Shown in pieces: positions 17,295-28,186 of a stretch of 64,000 nt of DNA; position 1 is the stretch's first letter; each line of letters opens with the position of its first letter. Both the position numbers and the translations under genes were made by a program. The notes under the pieces are model-generated. The model saw only the letters and a program-made list of their open reading frames with translations. It was not told where the DNA came from and made no database searches. Origin of the DNA: Psychrobacter okhotskensis (GTDB taxonomy: Bacteria; Pseudomonadota; Gammaproteobacteria; Pseudomonadales; Moraxellaceae); NCBI RefSeq assembly GCF_013248965.1, contig NZ_JABRVQ010000007.1, forward strand, positions 62,001 to 126,000. The letters run 5' to 3'.

Positions 17295-17324
17295 AAAATA
17301 TATTCAAATATTTGAATATATTTT
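17295..17324. promoter_or_regulatory. perfect 30-bp AT palindrome upstream of wza
   Basis: AAAATATATTCAAAT and its exact complement meet at the centre (CAAATATTTG) to form a perfect 30-bp palindrome. It lies about 170 bp before wza and 127 bp before rluB. It has no T-tract context of a terminator for either divergent gene, so a regulator binding site is the likelier reading. The rest of the 17169-17492 gap is AT-rich; I see no ops/JUMPStart sequence in it. Confidence 0.5.
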
Positions 17325-17492
17325 AGAAAATTAGGTAACAACTGTCTAATAACTAACTTCATGTGTTATTATAACGGTGTTTATTTTTGTTTCTACTACG
17401 ATGGTTTAGTGTGTTCTTGCTAATGTAGTATTACAAAAGTTGCTCAATCGTTAATAGCTGATATTTATCACTATGTTTTATAAGGTTCTTCT

Positions 17493-18593
17493 ATGCGTCG
17501 CAAGTCATACAGTCTATTAAGAGTAGCGTGTTTCCTACTTGTCAGTATGTTATCAGCCTGTACCAGTATCAATTCTGGACTTCAAGCGGGTGATTTGCCG
17601 CCTAATGGGGCCTTTGTGGCCGAAAACGGTATTACCTTTAATGTTCAGCCATTAAACGTAGCGACATTACCGCCTAAGCAAGCCACAGTGCTCGATAGCG
17701 ACTTATATAACCTAGTCAAAGCATCGGGACGGATAGATTATCGTATTTCTGAAGGCGATATTCTAAGTATCGTCCTGACCGGCTATCCTGATATAACGCC
17801 TTCTGCAGCTGCTAGTAGTGGTAATCCTTATACTTCGGGCTTTCCGGTTGATCAACAAGGCTTTATTCAGTTTCCTTTAATAGGACGTATCAAAGCCAGC
17901 GGTATGAGTGTGCCGCAGTTCACGGCGACGTTGCAAAGTAAGCTACAGCGCTATCTTAAATACTCAGATCCACAGGTCAAAATTGTTAACTATCGGGGCA
18001 GTAAGTTTTTTGTCGATGGTGACGTCAATCAATCTGGGGAGTTTGCTATTGCTGATGTGCCGGTTTCCTTATATAGCGCAATTTCTATGGCGGGCGGTGC
18101 TACAGAAGCTGGTGACTCCAATAATATTGTCTTAAATCGCCAAGGTAAGAACTATAACCTAGGATTGCGGTCATTACGTCAAATGGGTCTGTCTGCCAAT
18201 CAGATTTACCTACAAGATGGCGACTCTATCCATGTGAATAGCCAAAGCCGTAATAAAGTTTATGTATTGGGTGAATTTGGCAAAATTGCACCAGTTGCCA
18301 TCCCTGAACAAGGGCTGAGCTTAGCGCACGTACTGGGTGAGTCGAATGGGCTAGACTCTAATACTGCCAATGCCGCTAAAATATATATTGTCCGTGATAA
18401 CCCAGAATATAAGTATACCAATATTTATTATGTCGATATGCAGACCATCACCAGCTTAGCATTGGCCAATCGCTTTGAGATGCAGCCTAATGATATTCTT
18501 TATGTTGATCCGACTGGTTTAACGCGTTGGAATCGTGTGATCAGCTCGTTGTTACCATCAACCTCTGCAATCAATACGCTTTCACGGTTATAG
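17493..18593 (+). CDS. wza: outer-membrane polysaccharide export lipoprotein
   Basis: This 366-residue protein should form the outer-membrane channel for capsule export. It has a lipoprotein signal (LLVSMLSAC, lipidation Cys near residue 23), the Poly_export domain (DYRISEGDILSIVLTGYPD; GFIQFPLIGRIKASGMSVPQ) and two SLBB-type segments (FFVDGDVNQSGEFAIADVP; VYVLGEFGKIAPVAIPEQG). The C-terminal helix NRVISSLLPSTSAI would cross the outer membrane, as in Wza. AAGG lies 8 bp before the ATG. It opens the all-plus-strand capsule locus. Confidence 0.93.
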   Translation: MRRKSYSLLRVACFLLVSMLSACTSINSGLQAGDLPPNGAFVAENGITFNVQPLNVATLPPKQATVLDSDLYNLVKASGRIDYRISEGDILSIVLTGYPDITPSAAASSGNPYTSGFPVDQQGFIQFPLIGRIKASGMSVPQFTATLQSKLQRYLKYSDPQVKIVNYRGSKFFVDGDVNQSGEFAIADVPVSLYSAISMAGGATEAGDSNNIVLNRQGKNYNLGLRSLRQMGLSANQIYLQDGDSIHVNSQSRNKVYVLGEFGKIAPVAIPEQGLSLAHVLGESNGLDSNTANAAKIYIVRDNPEYKYTNIYYVDMQTITSLALANRFEMQPNDILYVDPTGLTRWNRVISSLLPSTSAINTLSRL

Positions 18594-18605
18594 GTACGAA
18601 ACATT

Positions 18606-19037
18606 ATGGTGTTTGAAAATATTTTGGTCGTTTGTGTGGGCAATATCTGTCGCAGCCCTATTGCTGCCGCCCTATTGATAGATAAATTTCCGCAGAAAAA
18701 TATTGATTCTGCTGGCCTGTCTGCCGTCGTTGGACATTCTGCTGATGCAAAAGCGCAAGAAGTTATGAAAGCAGATGGTTTAGATATGTCTGACCATATA
18801 GCCAAACAGATTGATGAAGAGCTAGTGGTAACTGCTGATCTGATTTTGACTATGTCGACCAACCAAACCAAATGGATTGAAAGTCGCTGGCCACACTGCC
18901 GTGGTAAGACCTTTCGGATTGGACACTGGATTGACAAAGATATTATGGATCCTTATCAGCATGAAAAATCCGTATTTGAGACAGTAAAGAAAGATATTGT
19001 CGAAAGCCTTAAGCAATGGAATGACAAAATTAGCTGA
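18606..19037 (+). CDS. wzb: low-molecular-weight protein-tyrosine phosphatase
   Basis: Wzb removes phosphate from the tyrosine-rich tail of the Wzc kinase. The 143-residue protein shows the P-loop CVGNICRS (CX5RS) near residue 10 and the catalytic acid in IMDPYQHE. It starts 12 bp after wza and is followed by wzc. Confidence 0.93.
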   Translation: MVFENILVVCVGNICRSPIAAALLIDKFPQKNIDSAGLSAVVGHSADAKAQEVMKADGLDMSDHIAKQIDEELVVTADLILTMSTNQTKWIESRWPHCRGKTFRIGHWIDKDIMDPYQHEKSVFETVKKDIVESLKQWNDKIS

Positions 19038-19093
19038 GCGATTAAAATTAAGCGACTGCTATTAAGCAACCAACACGAAGTGGTGAATACATA

Positions 19094-21370
19094 GTGATAA
19101 ATACAGATTCAAAGAACCTATCAAAGTCTAACGGTGACAAAGAGGGTGATGACATTGATTTAATGGCACTTTTACTAGTGTTGCTACGTGGCTGGAAAGT
19201 CGTGGTTTTTTTTGCTGTATTAGGACTGTTGATAGGAATACTATATAGCCGTTATGTCAATCCAACTTTTAAGTCAGATGCGCTGATACAGATTGAGGAG
19301 AACTCTCAAGGTATTGCTGCACTCGGCGAGAGTATATCAGAGCTGGTCGGCTCAGAAGCCAGTAAGGCCCAGACAGAGGCAGAGCTCATCAGATCACGGA
19401 TGATATTAGAGCCGGTCGTTAATTTATTACATCTGCGTATCCAGCTCACTGATCCTAATGTAGGGTACATCGATAAAATAAAAAATGATCGTACTGATAC
19501 CCAGATTAATACTGCTGAAGGCGTGTCACTAGATACTGAAAGTGGCCAAGTACAGATTAGTCAATTTAACGTGTCGCAAGCCTATTTAAACCAAAATTTT
19601 ACGTTGACGAGATCTGCTACGGGATTTGTATTAACCAATGGTTTTGATGAGTTTAAAGGTCAGATTGGTCAGCCGCATAAGTTCAAGGGCGTAGACGGTC
19701 AGATCCATATTACGGTAAATGACCTTCCTGCGACAGACTATCCTATCAATATCATTAAACAGTCAGTAAAGGCCACCACAGATGCTGTAAATGAATCTTT
19801 ATCTGTTGTAGAGAAAGGCAAGCAAACCGGTATTATTCAGCTGTCTATGACTGGTGCAAACCAGCAGCAAGTGACGTCTGTGCTGAATGAAATCGTTTTA
19901 TCTTATGTCAATCAAAACCAATCTCGCGGTTCTGAAGAAACCACCAAAACGCTTACCTTTATGGAGACTCAGATCCCAACATTAAAGAAAAGGCTAGAAG
20001 AATCTGAAGCCATATTTAATGAATTCCGTAAAAAATACGGCACGATCGACGTCGGTAAAGAGGCGGAGTTATTATTGGGTGAAAACTCTCAAATCGACGC
20101 GCAACTGAACGAGCTTAAACTTAAAAAAGCGGATCTGACGACTTATTATACTGAAGAGCATCCGTTGGTCATTCAAATCAATGAACAACTTGCCGTGCTT
20201 AATAATAGAAAGCAGGAGATTGACAATACCATTGCTGGTTTGCCTGAAATCCAACGAGAATTCTTAAAGTTATCAGAAGATACGGCGATCAATAGAGAGA
20301 TCTATCTAACGCTGCTCAAAAACTACGAACAGCTAAAAATCGTCAAAGCAGGTCAAATAGGCTTTGCACGTATCATTGATTTACCAATCAGTACCTTTAA
20401 AGCCATCGCGCCTAAGAAACTGCAAATCATGATACTAGCAATGCTCTTAGGTACGATGCTAGGAGCTATGCTCGTCCTACTCAAAAACTTACTGAGAAAC
20501 GTAGTAAAAGATCCTGAGCGTTTAGAGGCCAAGACTGGTATTCCAGTGATTGCGACCATTCCGCGCTCACCCCTATTGTCAAGATTAAGTAAAAATAAAA
20601 AATCTGCCGATCGAATGCTGGCTCATGTCGATCACAATAGTTTGAGCTATGAAGCGATCAAAAGCCTCAGAACGAACTTGATGTTCGGAATGCCAAAAGA
20701 AGGTTTAACGGCTCAATCTGCCAAAGTGATACTAATTACTGGAGAAAGCCCAGGAGTTGGTAAGTCTTTTATCGTGGCTAACCTTTCAGAGGTATTTGCC
20801 CAGTTGAACAAAAAGATATTGGTCATCGATGCGGATATGCGCTTAGGTGGGCTACATAATATGTTTAATATGAGTCAATATGATGGCTTAGCTGATTATT
20901 TGATGCAAGACCACAGTCGACTGAATCAAGTCGATAATATTCAAAAAGATAATATCCAAAAAGGTAATGCGGTCTCTAACCTAGGTATTGCTGACTTTAT
21001 TCATCCTACAGCTATGGATTGTATTGATTTTATACCGCGAGGCAAGCATCCACACAATCCGGCGTCGCTACTGATGAATGATAATTTTGGCCAACTGATG
21101 GCAGAGCTAAAGTCTCAGTATGATTATATTATTATCGACTCACCACCAGTGCTGGCAGCCTCAGATGCTATGGTCTTAGGACAGTACGCGGATAAGGTAC
21201 TAATGGTAACGAGATATGATGATTCAATAGAAGGGCAGTTGGTTTATGCCGTCAAGCAGATGACTAAATCCAACATACAAGTAGATGGCATTATTCTCAA
21301 CGATGTACAGCAAGGTCTGATGAGTAAATACAGTTATCACTATAATTATGCTTATGGCAATAATCAATAG
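19094..21370 (+). CDS. wzc: capsule tyrosine autokinase / chain-length regulator
   Basis: This 758-residue inner-membrane protein combines a Wzz domain and a BY-kinase. One membrane segment lies at about residues 33-54 and a second at about 440-463, flanking a large periplasmic coiled-coil part. The cytoplasmic kinase has Walker A GESPGVGKS (about 550), Walker A' ILVIDADMRLG and Walker B YIIIDSPPVLAASD (about 680). The end (SYHYNYAYGNNQ) is the tyrosine cluster that is autophosphorylated. The start is GTG. A small low-complexity insert (NIQKDNIQKGN) lies near residue 618. Confidence 0.94.
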   Translation: MINTDSKNLSKSNGDKEGDDIDLMALLLVLLRGWKVVVFFAVLGLLIGILYSRYVNPTFKSDALIQIEENSQGIAALGESISELVGSEASKAQTEAELIRSRMILEPVVNLLHLRIQLTDPNVGYIDKIKNDRTDTQINTAEGVSLDTESGQVQISQFNVSQAYLNQNFTLTRSATGFVLTNGFDEFKGQIGQPHKFKGVDGQIHITVNDLPATDYPINIIKQSVKATTDAVNESLSVVEKGKQTGIIQLSMTGANQQQVTSVLNEIVLSYVNQNQSRGSEETTKTLTFMETQIPTLKKRLEESEAIFNEFRKKYGTIDVGKEAELLLGENSQIDAQLNELKLKKADLTTYYTEEHPLVIQINEQLAVLNNRKQEIDNTIAGLPEIQREFLKLSEDTAINREIYLTLLKNYEQLKIVKAGQIGFARIIDLPISTFKAIAPKKLQIMILAMLLGTMLGAMLVLLKNLLRNVVKDPERLEAKTGIPVIATIPRSPLLSRLSKNKKSADRMLAHVDHNSLSYEAIKSLRTNLMFGMPKEGLTAQSAKVILITGESPGVGKSFIVANLSEVFAQLNKKILVIDADMRLGGLHNMFNMSQYDGLADYLMQDHSRLNQVDNIQKDNIQKGNAVSNLGIADFIHPTAMDCIDFIPRGKHPHNPASLLMNDNFGQLMAELKSQYDYIIIDSPPVLAASDAMVLGQYADKVLMVTRYDDSIEGQLVYAVKQMTKSNIQVDGIILNDVQQGLMSKYSYHYNYAYGNNQ

Positions 21371-21420
21371 CTAGCTCGTCACTGTCGACTCCAAAAGTAC
21401 ACTTCAGGTAGTTGGATGTT

Positions 21421-23418
21421 ATGTCTATAAAATCAGAGTCTATGGATCCTTATCAGTCAGGCAGTAACCTAAAAAAATGGTTACAGCTTACGGCTCAGTA
21501 TTTATTATCACTACCGCGTCATGTTAAGCGTGCCATTTTATTAACTGCCGATTTTGTAGTAGCAGTCATCTGCTTATTCTTGGCGCTGGCATTGCGACAT
21601 GGTTATATTGCTCATCATATTAGTCCAGTTGCCTTATGCTTATATGCGCTTATTCCTATCATCGGCTTATATGTGATTGGGTTTTATAAAGGTATCGCTA
21701 GAGGCTTTTTTGATGCGGAAATGGGTAGAGTATCTCTATTATTTATACTACTTATTGTCGTTTATGAAATTATTATTTCTTTAAGTCTTTCTCAGAACCT
21801 ACCACGCTCAGTCCCTATTATATTTTTATTCTTCTTTTTTGCATGGCTATGGAATAGTAGGCTGACCATTCGCGAGTTATTAACTCGTTGGCAAGGAGGA
21901 CGTCAACCGCATCGTTTAGAAGATAATTGCGACAATGTCATTATTTATGGCGCGGGGGAAGCTGGTAGAGACTTGCTAGAGGGTTTGAGACACTCCAATA
22001 AATACAATGTCGTGGCTTATATTGATGACGATAGGCAACTGACAGGTGCGTATTTATTAGGAAGAAGGATTTATGCCGCTCATGAACTTGAGGACATAGT
22101 AGAGAGACTAAAAATAGCGCAGGTGTTTTTGGCCATTCCCTCTCTTAGTCGTACTCGTAGAAGACAAATCATAGATAAGCTGTCGAGCATCTCTATCAAA
22201 ATTCAAGATCTTCCGAGTTTACAAGAGCTTGCTGATGGCAAGGTCACCGTTAGTAGCATGCGTAAGGTTGATATTTTAGACGTGTTAGATCGGCAGACGG
22301 TCGAGCCCGATGCTTACCTCTTGCAGAAGAATATCACTGGTAAATGTGTGCTGGTGACTGGTGCCGGCGGCTCTATCGGTAGCGAGCTGTGCCGTCAAGT
22401 AATAAAGAACGAACCAAAATGTCTTGTGCTATATGAGTTGTCTGAATTCGCGCTTTATAGTATCCATCAGGAGCTCATAGCATTACAAGTGATGCACAGC
22501 AGCTATCAGAATATTGAAATCGTTGCAGTCATTGGCAATGTCACCAATGAGGACAATCTTGTCAGGATATTCGAGCAATATCACATAAAGACGGTCTATC
22601 ATGCTGCTGCCTACAAGCATGTGCCTTTAGTTGAGCACAATCCCTTTGAAGGTGTTATTAATAATACTAAAGGTACTTATCACTGCGCGCGTGCGGCGAT
22701 TGCAGCAGATGTAGAGACCTTTGTGCTCATCTCTACCGATAAGGCAGTTAGACCTACCAATGTCATGGGGGCGACCAAGCGGTTGGCTGAGCTGGTCTGC
22801 CAAGGGTTGAGTAAGACTAGCGGTAGCACCCGTATTAGTATGGTGCGTTTTGGCAATGTATTAGGCTCGTCTGGCTCGGTCGTGCCAGTATTTACCAAGC
22901 AAATAGAAGAAGGTAAGCCAATCACGGTTACTCATCCTGATGTCACTCGTTATTTTATGACCATTCCAGAGGCGTCGAATTTGGTCATACAAGCTGGGGC
23001 AATGGCAACTGGTGGTGAGGTATTCGTCCTTGATATGGGTGAACCGGTAAAAATCGTCGATTTGGCACGTAGAATGATTCATCTTAGTGGTCATGAAACC
23101 AAAACAGCTGACAATCCTGATGGTGATATAGAGATTGTCTTTACGGGGCTGAGGGTAGGAGAGAAACTCTATGAAGAGCTTATCATCGGTGAGGACAATA
23201 TTGAAAATACAGAACATCCGCTCATCATGCAGGCAATGGAGCACAGCTTCCCATTAGATGATATAGAAGAGACATTGTGCGAACTGAGTCATAGAGCCAA
23301 AAAGCATGATGTGATATGGCTAAAAGAGCAGTTTAAGTACTTTGTAGCAGGGTATCAAGAAAGCCCTAATACTGAGACTTTAGAATCTAAGACAAAACTC
23401 ACTGAAAAGATTGTTTAA
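21421..23418 (+). CDS. UDP-GlcNAc 4,6-dehydratase, PglF/WbpM type membrane protein
   Basis: This enzyme should make the UDP-4-keto-6-deoxy sugar that PglE and PglD homologues at 36.7-38.7 kb turn into UDP-N,N'-diacetylbacillosamine (QuiNAc4NAc). Four N-terminal membrane segments (to about residue 135) precede a CoA-binding-like Rossmann domain ([17 protein letters not shown]) and an SDR domain ([18 protein letters not shown]). The catalytic [17 protein letters not shown] has Met in place of the usual Tyr, as in WbpM/PglF. The ATG at 21421 is the likely start; a TTG at 21412 is in frame. In Acinetobacter-type nomenclature it would be weeK or gdr. Confidence 0.88.
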   Translation: MSIKSESMDPYQSGSNLKKWLQLTAQYLLSLPRHVKRAILLTADFVVAVICLFLALALRHGYIAHHISPVALCLYALIPIIGLYVIGFYKGIARGFFDAEMGRVSLLFILLIVVYEIIISLSLSQNLPRSVPIIFLFFFFAWLWNSRLTIRELLTRWQGGRQPHRLEDNCDNVIIYGAGEAGRDLLEGLRHSNKYNVVAYIDDDRQLTGAYLLGRRIYAAHELEDIVERLKIAQVFLAIPSLSRTRRRQIIDKLSSISIKIQDLPSLQELADGKVTVSSMRKVDILDVLDRQTVEPDAYLLQKNITGKCVLVTGAGGSIGSELCRQVIKNEPKCLVLYELSEFALYSIHQELIALQVMHSSYQNIEIVAVIGNVTNEDNLVRIFEQYHIKTVYHAAAYKHVPLVEHNPFEGVINNTKGTYHCARAAIAADVETFVLISTDKAVRPTNVMGATKRLAELVCQGLSKTSGSTRISMVRFGNVLGSSGSVVPVFTKQIEEGKPITVTHPDVTRYFMTIPEASNLVIQAGAMATGGEVFVLDMGEPVKIVDLARRMIHLSGHETKTADNPDGDIEIVFTGLRVGEKLYEELIIGEDNIENTEHPLIMQAMEHSFPLDDIEETLCELSHRAKKHDVIWLKEQFKYFVAGYQESPNTETLESKTKLTEKIV

Positions 23419-23426
23419 TAGGAAAG

Positions 23427-24704
23427 ATGATGGACATCAATAATATAAGAATCGCCGTTATTGGTCTTGGGTATGTAGGATTGCCTTTAGCGGTTGAGTT
23501 TGGCAAGCAGCATTCGGTCGTGGGTTTTGATATCAATGCCAGTCGTATTGCTGCTTTGATAGCGGGTAGCGATCATACTTTAGAGGTTAGTGACGAAGAA
23601 TTAGCTGAAGCGACACATTTGCGCTACAGCTCAGACATTCAAGTGCTGAAAGACTGTAATTTCTTTATCGTAACAGTACCCACACCCATCGATGACTTTA
23701 AGCAGCCTGATTTGACACCATTGATCAATGCCTCAAAGGCGATTGGTACATTACTAAAAAAAGACGACATCGTCGTTTATGAGTCGACAGTCTATCCTGG
23801 CGCGACCGAAGAAGTCTGTATCCCAGTATTAGAAAAAGTATCTGGATTAACCTTCAACCAAGATTTCTATGCGGGCTACAGTCCAGAGCGTATCAATCCA
23901 GGTGATAAAGAGCATCGCGTGACCAATATTTTAAAGGTTACGGCAGGCTCTACCCCTGAAGTCGCTAGCTTCGTCGATCAGGTATATAACTTAATCATCA
24001 CCGCCGGCACTCATAAAGCACCAAGTATTAAAGTCGCAGAAGCTGCAAAGGTCATCGAGAATACCCAACGAGATGTCAATATTGCCTTGATTAATGAGCT
24101 GGCAGTTATTTTTAATAAAATGAACATAGATACCGAAGCGGTGCTCACGGCGGCAGGTACTAAGTGGAACTTTTTACCGTTCCGTCCGGGTTTGGTCGGT
24201 GGACACTGTATCGGTGTTGACCCTTATTATTTAACTCATAAGGCACAGGCTATCGGCTACAATCCTGAGATTATATTAGCGGGTCGACGTTTAAATGACA
24301 GTATGAGTGAGTATGTCGTCACCCAATTGGTTAAGACCATGATTAAAAAGCGCATACAAGTAGAGGGTGCCAAGGTTTTAATCTTGGGATTAAGTTTCAA
24401 AGAAAACTGTCCCGACGTGCGTAATACTAAGATCATCGATATTGTCCATGAGCTACAAGAATATAACATCGAGGTCGATGTTTATGATCCTTGGATAGAT
24501 GCGAATGAGGCTCAGCGAGAATACGATATCACGCCTATCTCTCAACCATCATCACATCAATATGACGGTATTATTTTAGCAGTTGCTCATCAGCAGTTTG
24601 TAGAGATGGGTATAGAGAGCATTAGAGCATTCGGTAAAAGTAATCATGTTCTCTACGATTTAAAGTATGTTTTCACTAAAGAAGACACTGATATCCGCCT
24701 ATAA
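23427..24704 (+). CDS. tviB: UDP-N-acetyl-hexosamine 6-dehydrogenase (TviB/WbpO type)
   Basis: This 425-residue enzyme oxidises C6 of UDP-GlcNAc or UDP-GalNAc, giving the uronic acid. Motifs are [57 protein letters not shown] and the catalytic cysteine in [26 protein letters not shown] and the Cys context match the TviB/WbpO/VipA branch more than Ugd. Two ATGs lie at 23427 and 23430 after AGGA; the second has better spacing. With the next gene it forms the pair for UDP-GalNAcA. Confidence 0.88.
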   Translation: MMDINNIRIAVIGLGYVGLPLAVEFGKQHSVVGFDINASRIAALIAGSDHTLEVSDEELAEATHLRYSSDIQVLKDCNFFIVTVPTPIDDFKQPDLTPLINASKAIGTLLKKDDIVVYESTVYPGATEEVCIPVLEKVSGLTFNQDFYAGYSPERINPGDKEHRVTNILKVTAGSTPEVASFVDQVYNLIITAGTHKAPSIKVAEAAKVIENTQRDVNIALINELAVIFNKMNIDTEAVLTAAGTKWNFLPFRPGLVGGHCIGVDPYYLTHKAQAIGYNPEIILAGRRLNDSMSEYVVTQLVKTMIKKRIQVEGAKVLILGLSFKENCPDVRNTKIIDIVHELQEYNIEVDVYDPWIDANEAQREYDITPISQPSSHQYDGIILAVAHQQFVEMGIESIRAFGKSNHVLYDLKYVFTKEDTDIRL

Positions 24705-24727
24705 ATCTATAAAAAATACGGAAAGTA

Positions 24728-25762
24728 ATGGTTATGACGTCAACTGCATATGAAAAAGTTCAAAAAGTACTAATTAACGAGCCAAAAACATGGTTGATTA
24801 CTGGGGTAGCAGGATTCATTGGCTCTAATTTACTAGAAGAGCTATTGTTACTAAATCAAAAAGTAGTCGGTCTAGATAACTTCGCGACGGGTTTTCAGCA
24901 TAATCTAGATGAAGTACAGGGTTTGGTAAGCAAAGATCAGTGGCAGAACTTTACCTTTATAGAGGGTGATATCTGTGAGCTAGCCGATTGCGAGCAAGCA
25001 TGCGCAGGTGCTGATTATGTGCTGCATCAAGCGGCGCTCGGCTCAGTACCGCGCTCTATTGCTGATCCAATCAACACCAATCACACTAATATTTCAGGCT
25101 TCTTGAATATGCTAGTGGCTGCTCGCGATGCTCAGGTAGCTAGCTTTACCTATGCGGCGAGTAGCTCAACGTATGGCGATCATCCAGCATTACCAAAAGT
25201 CGAGGATGCTATTGGTAATCCGTTATCACCCTATGCGGTGACTAAATATGTCAACGAGCTGTATGCAGATGTATTTGCTCGTACTTATGGCTTTAAGACG
25301 ATCGGTTTGCGTTATTTCAATATCTTTGGTAAACGACAAACACCTGATGGCGCATACGCAGCGGTAATCCCAAAGTGGACGGCTGCTATGATCGCAGGTA
25401 ATGAGGTATTTATCAATGGTGATGGCGATACCAGTCGCGACTTCAATTTTATTGAAAATGCGGTGCAGGCTAATATCTTGGCAGCGACTGCTACTGAAGA
25501 AGCCAAGAACCAAGTATACAATGTAGCTGTGGGTGGCCGTACCACTCTTAATACGCTGTTTTCAGCATTGAAAGAGCATTTAGAAGCTAATGGCGTTAGC
25601 TATACTCAAGCCCCGGTCTATCGAGATTTTAGAGCAGGGGATGTGCGTCATAGTCAGGCTGATATTAGCAAAATACAGAATGCGTTAGGCTATGAGCCAC
25701 AATTTGATATCATTCAAGGGATTGAGAAAGCGATGCCTTGGTATAAAAGGTTTTTTGAGTAG
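24728..25762 (+). CDS. tviC: UDP-N-acetylglucosamine 4-epimerase (TviC/WbpP type)
   Basis: This extended SDR of 344 residues interconverts UDP-GlcNAc and UDP-GalNAc, or their uronic acids. It has [34 protein letters not shown], the YxxxK dyad in [14 protein letters not shown] and [19 protein letters not shown]. Pairing with a TviB-type dehydrogenase is the standard way to UDP-GalNAcA. GGAAAGTA precedes the ATG. The Wzx gene starts one base after the stop. Confidence 0.9.
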   Translation: MVMTSTAYEKVQKVLINEPKTWLITGVAGFIGSNLLEELLLLNQKVVGLDNFATGFQHNLDEVQGLVSKDQWQNFTFIEGDICELADCEQACAGADYVLHQAALGSVPRSIADPINTNHTNISGFLNMLVAARDAQVASFTYAASSSTYGDHPALPKVEDAIGNPLSPYAVTKYVNELYADVFARTYGFKTIGLRYFNIFGKRQTPDGAYAAVIPKWTAAMIAGNEVFINGDGDTSRDFNFIENAVQANILAATATEEAKNQVYNVAVGGRTTLNTLFSALKEHLEANGVSYTQAPVYRDFRAGDVRHSQADISKIQNALGYEPQFDIIQGIEKAMPWYKRFFE

Positions 25763-25763
25763 A

Positions 25764-27035
25764 ATGATAAGTAAAATAAAAAAACTAAAAAATCGTCTCC
25801 AAAAAAGTAAAGATGGTAGCGCTCTAGCTAGTAATTTCGGCTACTTAATGCTTTTGCAAATAGCCGGTTATGTATTTCCTCTAATTACTATTCCCTATTT
25901 AGCACGAGTTATTGGTGTAGAAGGCTTTGGTAAAATTGCTTTTGCAGCAGCAGTCGTTGTGTGGTTTCAAACGATTACAGATTGGGGCTTTAACTACACA
26001 GCTACACGTGATGTAGCTCAAAATAGAGATAACCCAAACAGAGTATCAGAGATTTTCTCTAATGTTCTTTGGTCAAAAATACTTTTAATGTTTTGCTCAT
26101 TTTTCTTGCTTATGGGGCTAATTATTACAATTCCTTATTTGAGAGAAAATCAAGCGATTTTGCTAATTACATTTTTAATGGTGCCGGGGAATATTTTCTT
26201 TCCGGATTGGTTTTTTCAAGCAATGGAGAGAATGAAATATATAACTATCTTTAATTTAATATCCAAAATATTATTTACATTATTAGTTTTTATCTTTATC
26301 AAAGAAAAATCTGATTTTATTTTACAGCCATTATTTATCTCTCTGGGCTCTGTAGTATCTGGAATATTTGCTATGTATATAATAATAGTGAAGTGGAAGG
26401 TAAAGCTCATTCGTCCAAACCGCAGCAGTGTTTTTAACACAATAAAAAACAGCACAGATGTTTTTATAAACAACATAGTCCCCAATTTTTACTATGGGTT
26501 TTCTACTATTTTATTGAGTTTTTGGGGTGGTAATGCCTCTGTAGGGTTGCTAGATGCTGGACGTAGGTTTTTATCCATAAGTGAGAAGTTTTTACAAATT
26601 GTATCGCGCGTATTTTTTCCTTTTTTATCAAGAAGGTCAGACAAACATAATACTTATGTGAAGATAAACTTCTCGATTGCAGCCTTGTTTTTTTTAGTCT
26701 TATTTTTAGCGGCACCTATACTAATTAAACTATTTTACACACCTGAATTTTATCCTGCCGTAATAGCACTACAAATAAGTTCATTCTCTATCTTATTTCT
26801 ATCTTTGAGAAATATTTATGGGATAAACTATTTAATAGTTAGAGGTTATGAAAAAGAGGCACGAAATATCATGTTAGTTACCTCATTTATAGGCTTTACA
26901 TTATCATTTCCTTTGATTTATTTCTTTGATTTTATAGGCGCAGCTATTACTGCAATATTAGTACATGGAATTCAAGGACTCAGCATGATGTACAAAGCAA
27001 AAAAAATTGAAAAACAATCAATCGTCTTGACTTAA
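25764..27035 (+). CDS. wzx: polysaccharide flippase
   Basis: This 423-residue protein with about twelve membrane segments should move the lipid-linked repeat unit across the inner membrane. GYLMLLQIAGYVFPLITIPY and LARVIGVEGFGKIAFAAA are typical of the polysaccharide biosynthesis (MOP) family. I chose the ATG at 25764, directly after the tviC stop; the earlier in-frame start would lie inside tviC. Base composition drops sharply in G+C from here to about 32.7 kb, the serotype-specific part of the locus. Confidence 0.88.
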   Translation: MISKIKKLKNRLQKSKDGSALASNFGYLMLLQIAGYVFPLITIPYLARVIGVEGFGKIAFAAAVVVWFQTITDWGFNYTATRDVAQNRDNPNRVSEIFSNVLWSKILLMFCSFFLLMGLIITIPYLRENQAILLITFLMVPGNIFFPDWFFQAMERMKYITIFNLISKILFTLLVFIFIKEKSDFILQPLFISLGSVVSGIFAMYIIIVKWKVKLIRPNRSSVFNTIKNSTDVFINNIVPNFYYGFSTILLSFWGGNASVGLLDAGRRFLSISEKFLQIVSRVFFPFLSRRSDKHNTYVKINFSIAALFFLVLFLAAPILIKLFYTPEFYPAVIALQISSFSILFLSLRNIYGINYLIVRGYEKEARNIMLVTSFIGFTLSFPLIYFFDFIGAAITAILVHGIQGLSMMYKAKKIEKQSIVLT

Positions 27036-27051
27036 AAGAGTATATATCAAT

Positions 27052-28182
27052 ATGAAGTTCCTAATTACTGGTGATTTAGTCGTCAATCAAAGCTACAGCG
27101 CATTAGATAATATTGAGCAAGAGCTTATCAACTTATTTGCGAAGTCCGACTGCAATATAGTTAACTTAGAAGCACCTGTTACTGATAGTGAAGCAAAAAT
27201 TTTAAAATTAGGGCCACATTTGAAGTCTAATAAAGCAAGTACCTTTGATGTTTTTAAGAAATTAAACATACATGTAGCTGCGCTTGCTAATAATCATATT
27301 AAAGATTACGACGAAGAAGGTGTGTTAGATACTATAGATTTTTGCCACCAAAACGCTATTAAAACTATGGGTGCGGGCAGAAATCTTGAAGATGCTTCGG
27401 AAACATTTGTACTAAACACACCAGAGGGCTCAGTAGCGATTGTTAATATCGCGGAAAATGAATGGGCTAGTGCTGGCCACGGAAGTGCTGGTGCTAATGG
27501 CATGAATTTAATTAAAGATATGCGTAAAATTCAACAAGCAAAACAAAAGTATGATTTTGTGTTTGTAGTGGTGCATGGCGGACATGAGTATTACAACTTG
27601 CCAAGCCCAAGGATGCAAGAGCAATATCGTTTTTACATAGATGAAGGTGCTGATTTAGTTGTTGGGCACCATACTCACTGTATTAGTGGCTATGAAGAAT
27701 ATAACGGTAAAATAATTTACTATAGTTTAGGTAATTTTTTATTTACTAAGCAAAGCCCACATTCTGATTGGTATCAGGGTCTTATTTTAGAGGTTGAGTT
27801 ATTAAATAACGAATTAAAAACTAACTTACATTCTGTTTCTATGGAGGAGACAAGTTTTAAGCTTGCTTTAAGTGAGGGTGAAAGTAAAATAAAAGTCTTA
27901 AGTCGAATTGAAGCTTATAGCGAAATAATTTCTGATAGTAGTAAACTAAAAACAAGTTGGATTGAATATGTAAATGAAAAATCAGATAGTTACTCATCAG
28001 TTTGGAGTATTCTTAGTTTTATTGAAAATCGTATTATACGAGGCGTTTTAAGACGCTCACCTATACAGTTTTCAAAAGTTCAAGGTTGGAAAAAAAGCCT
28101 AAATTTTATGAGGTGTGAGGCTCATCGTGACTTATCTTGTGCCACTTTAAAGCTATCTTTAAATAAAGCATATAAGAAATAA
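27052..28182 (+). CDS. CapA family metallophosphatase-like protein
   Basis: This 376-residue protein matches the PGA_cap/CapA domain. MKFLITGDLVVNQS and VNLEAPVTDSE carry the metal-binding start, followed by AALANNHIKDYDEEGV, VVVHGGHEYYNLP, VVGHHTHCISGYEEY and IIYYSLGNFLF. CapA proteins act in poly-gamma-glutamate capsules; their biochemical activity is not firmly known, and the fold is that of calcineurin-like phosphatases. There is no signal peptide, so it is probably cytoplasmic. It lies between wzx and wzy, within the AT-rich core, which is unusual for a Wzy-type locus. Confidence 0.82.
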   Translation: MKFLITGDLVVNQSYSALDNIEQELINLFAKSDCNIVNLEAPVTDSEAKILKLGPHLKSNKASTFDVFKKLNIHVAALANNHIKDYDEEGVLDTIDFCHQNAIKTMGAGRNLEDASETFVLNTPEGSVAIVNIAENEWASAGHGSAGANGMNLIKDMRKIQQAKQKYDFVFVVVHGGHEYYNLPSPRMQEQYRFYIDEGADLVVGHHTHCISGYEEYNGKIIYYSLGNFLFTKQSPHSDWYQGLILEVELLNNELKTNLHSVSMEETSFKLALSEGESKIKVLSRIEAYSEIISDSSKLKTSWIEYVNEKSDSYSSVWSILSFIENRIIRGVLRRSPIQFSKVQGWKKSLNFMRCEAHRDLSCATLKLSLNKAYKK

Positions 28183-28186
28183 AGTT

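Noticed and set aside
17169..17492. JUMPStart/ops element before the capsule genes
   Set aside because: I looked for GGCGGTAG and found none; only the AT palindrome stands out.
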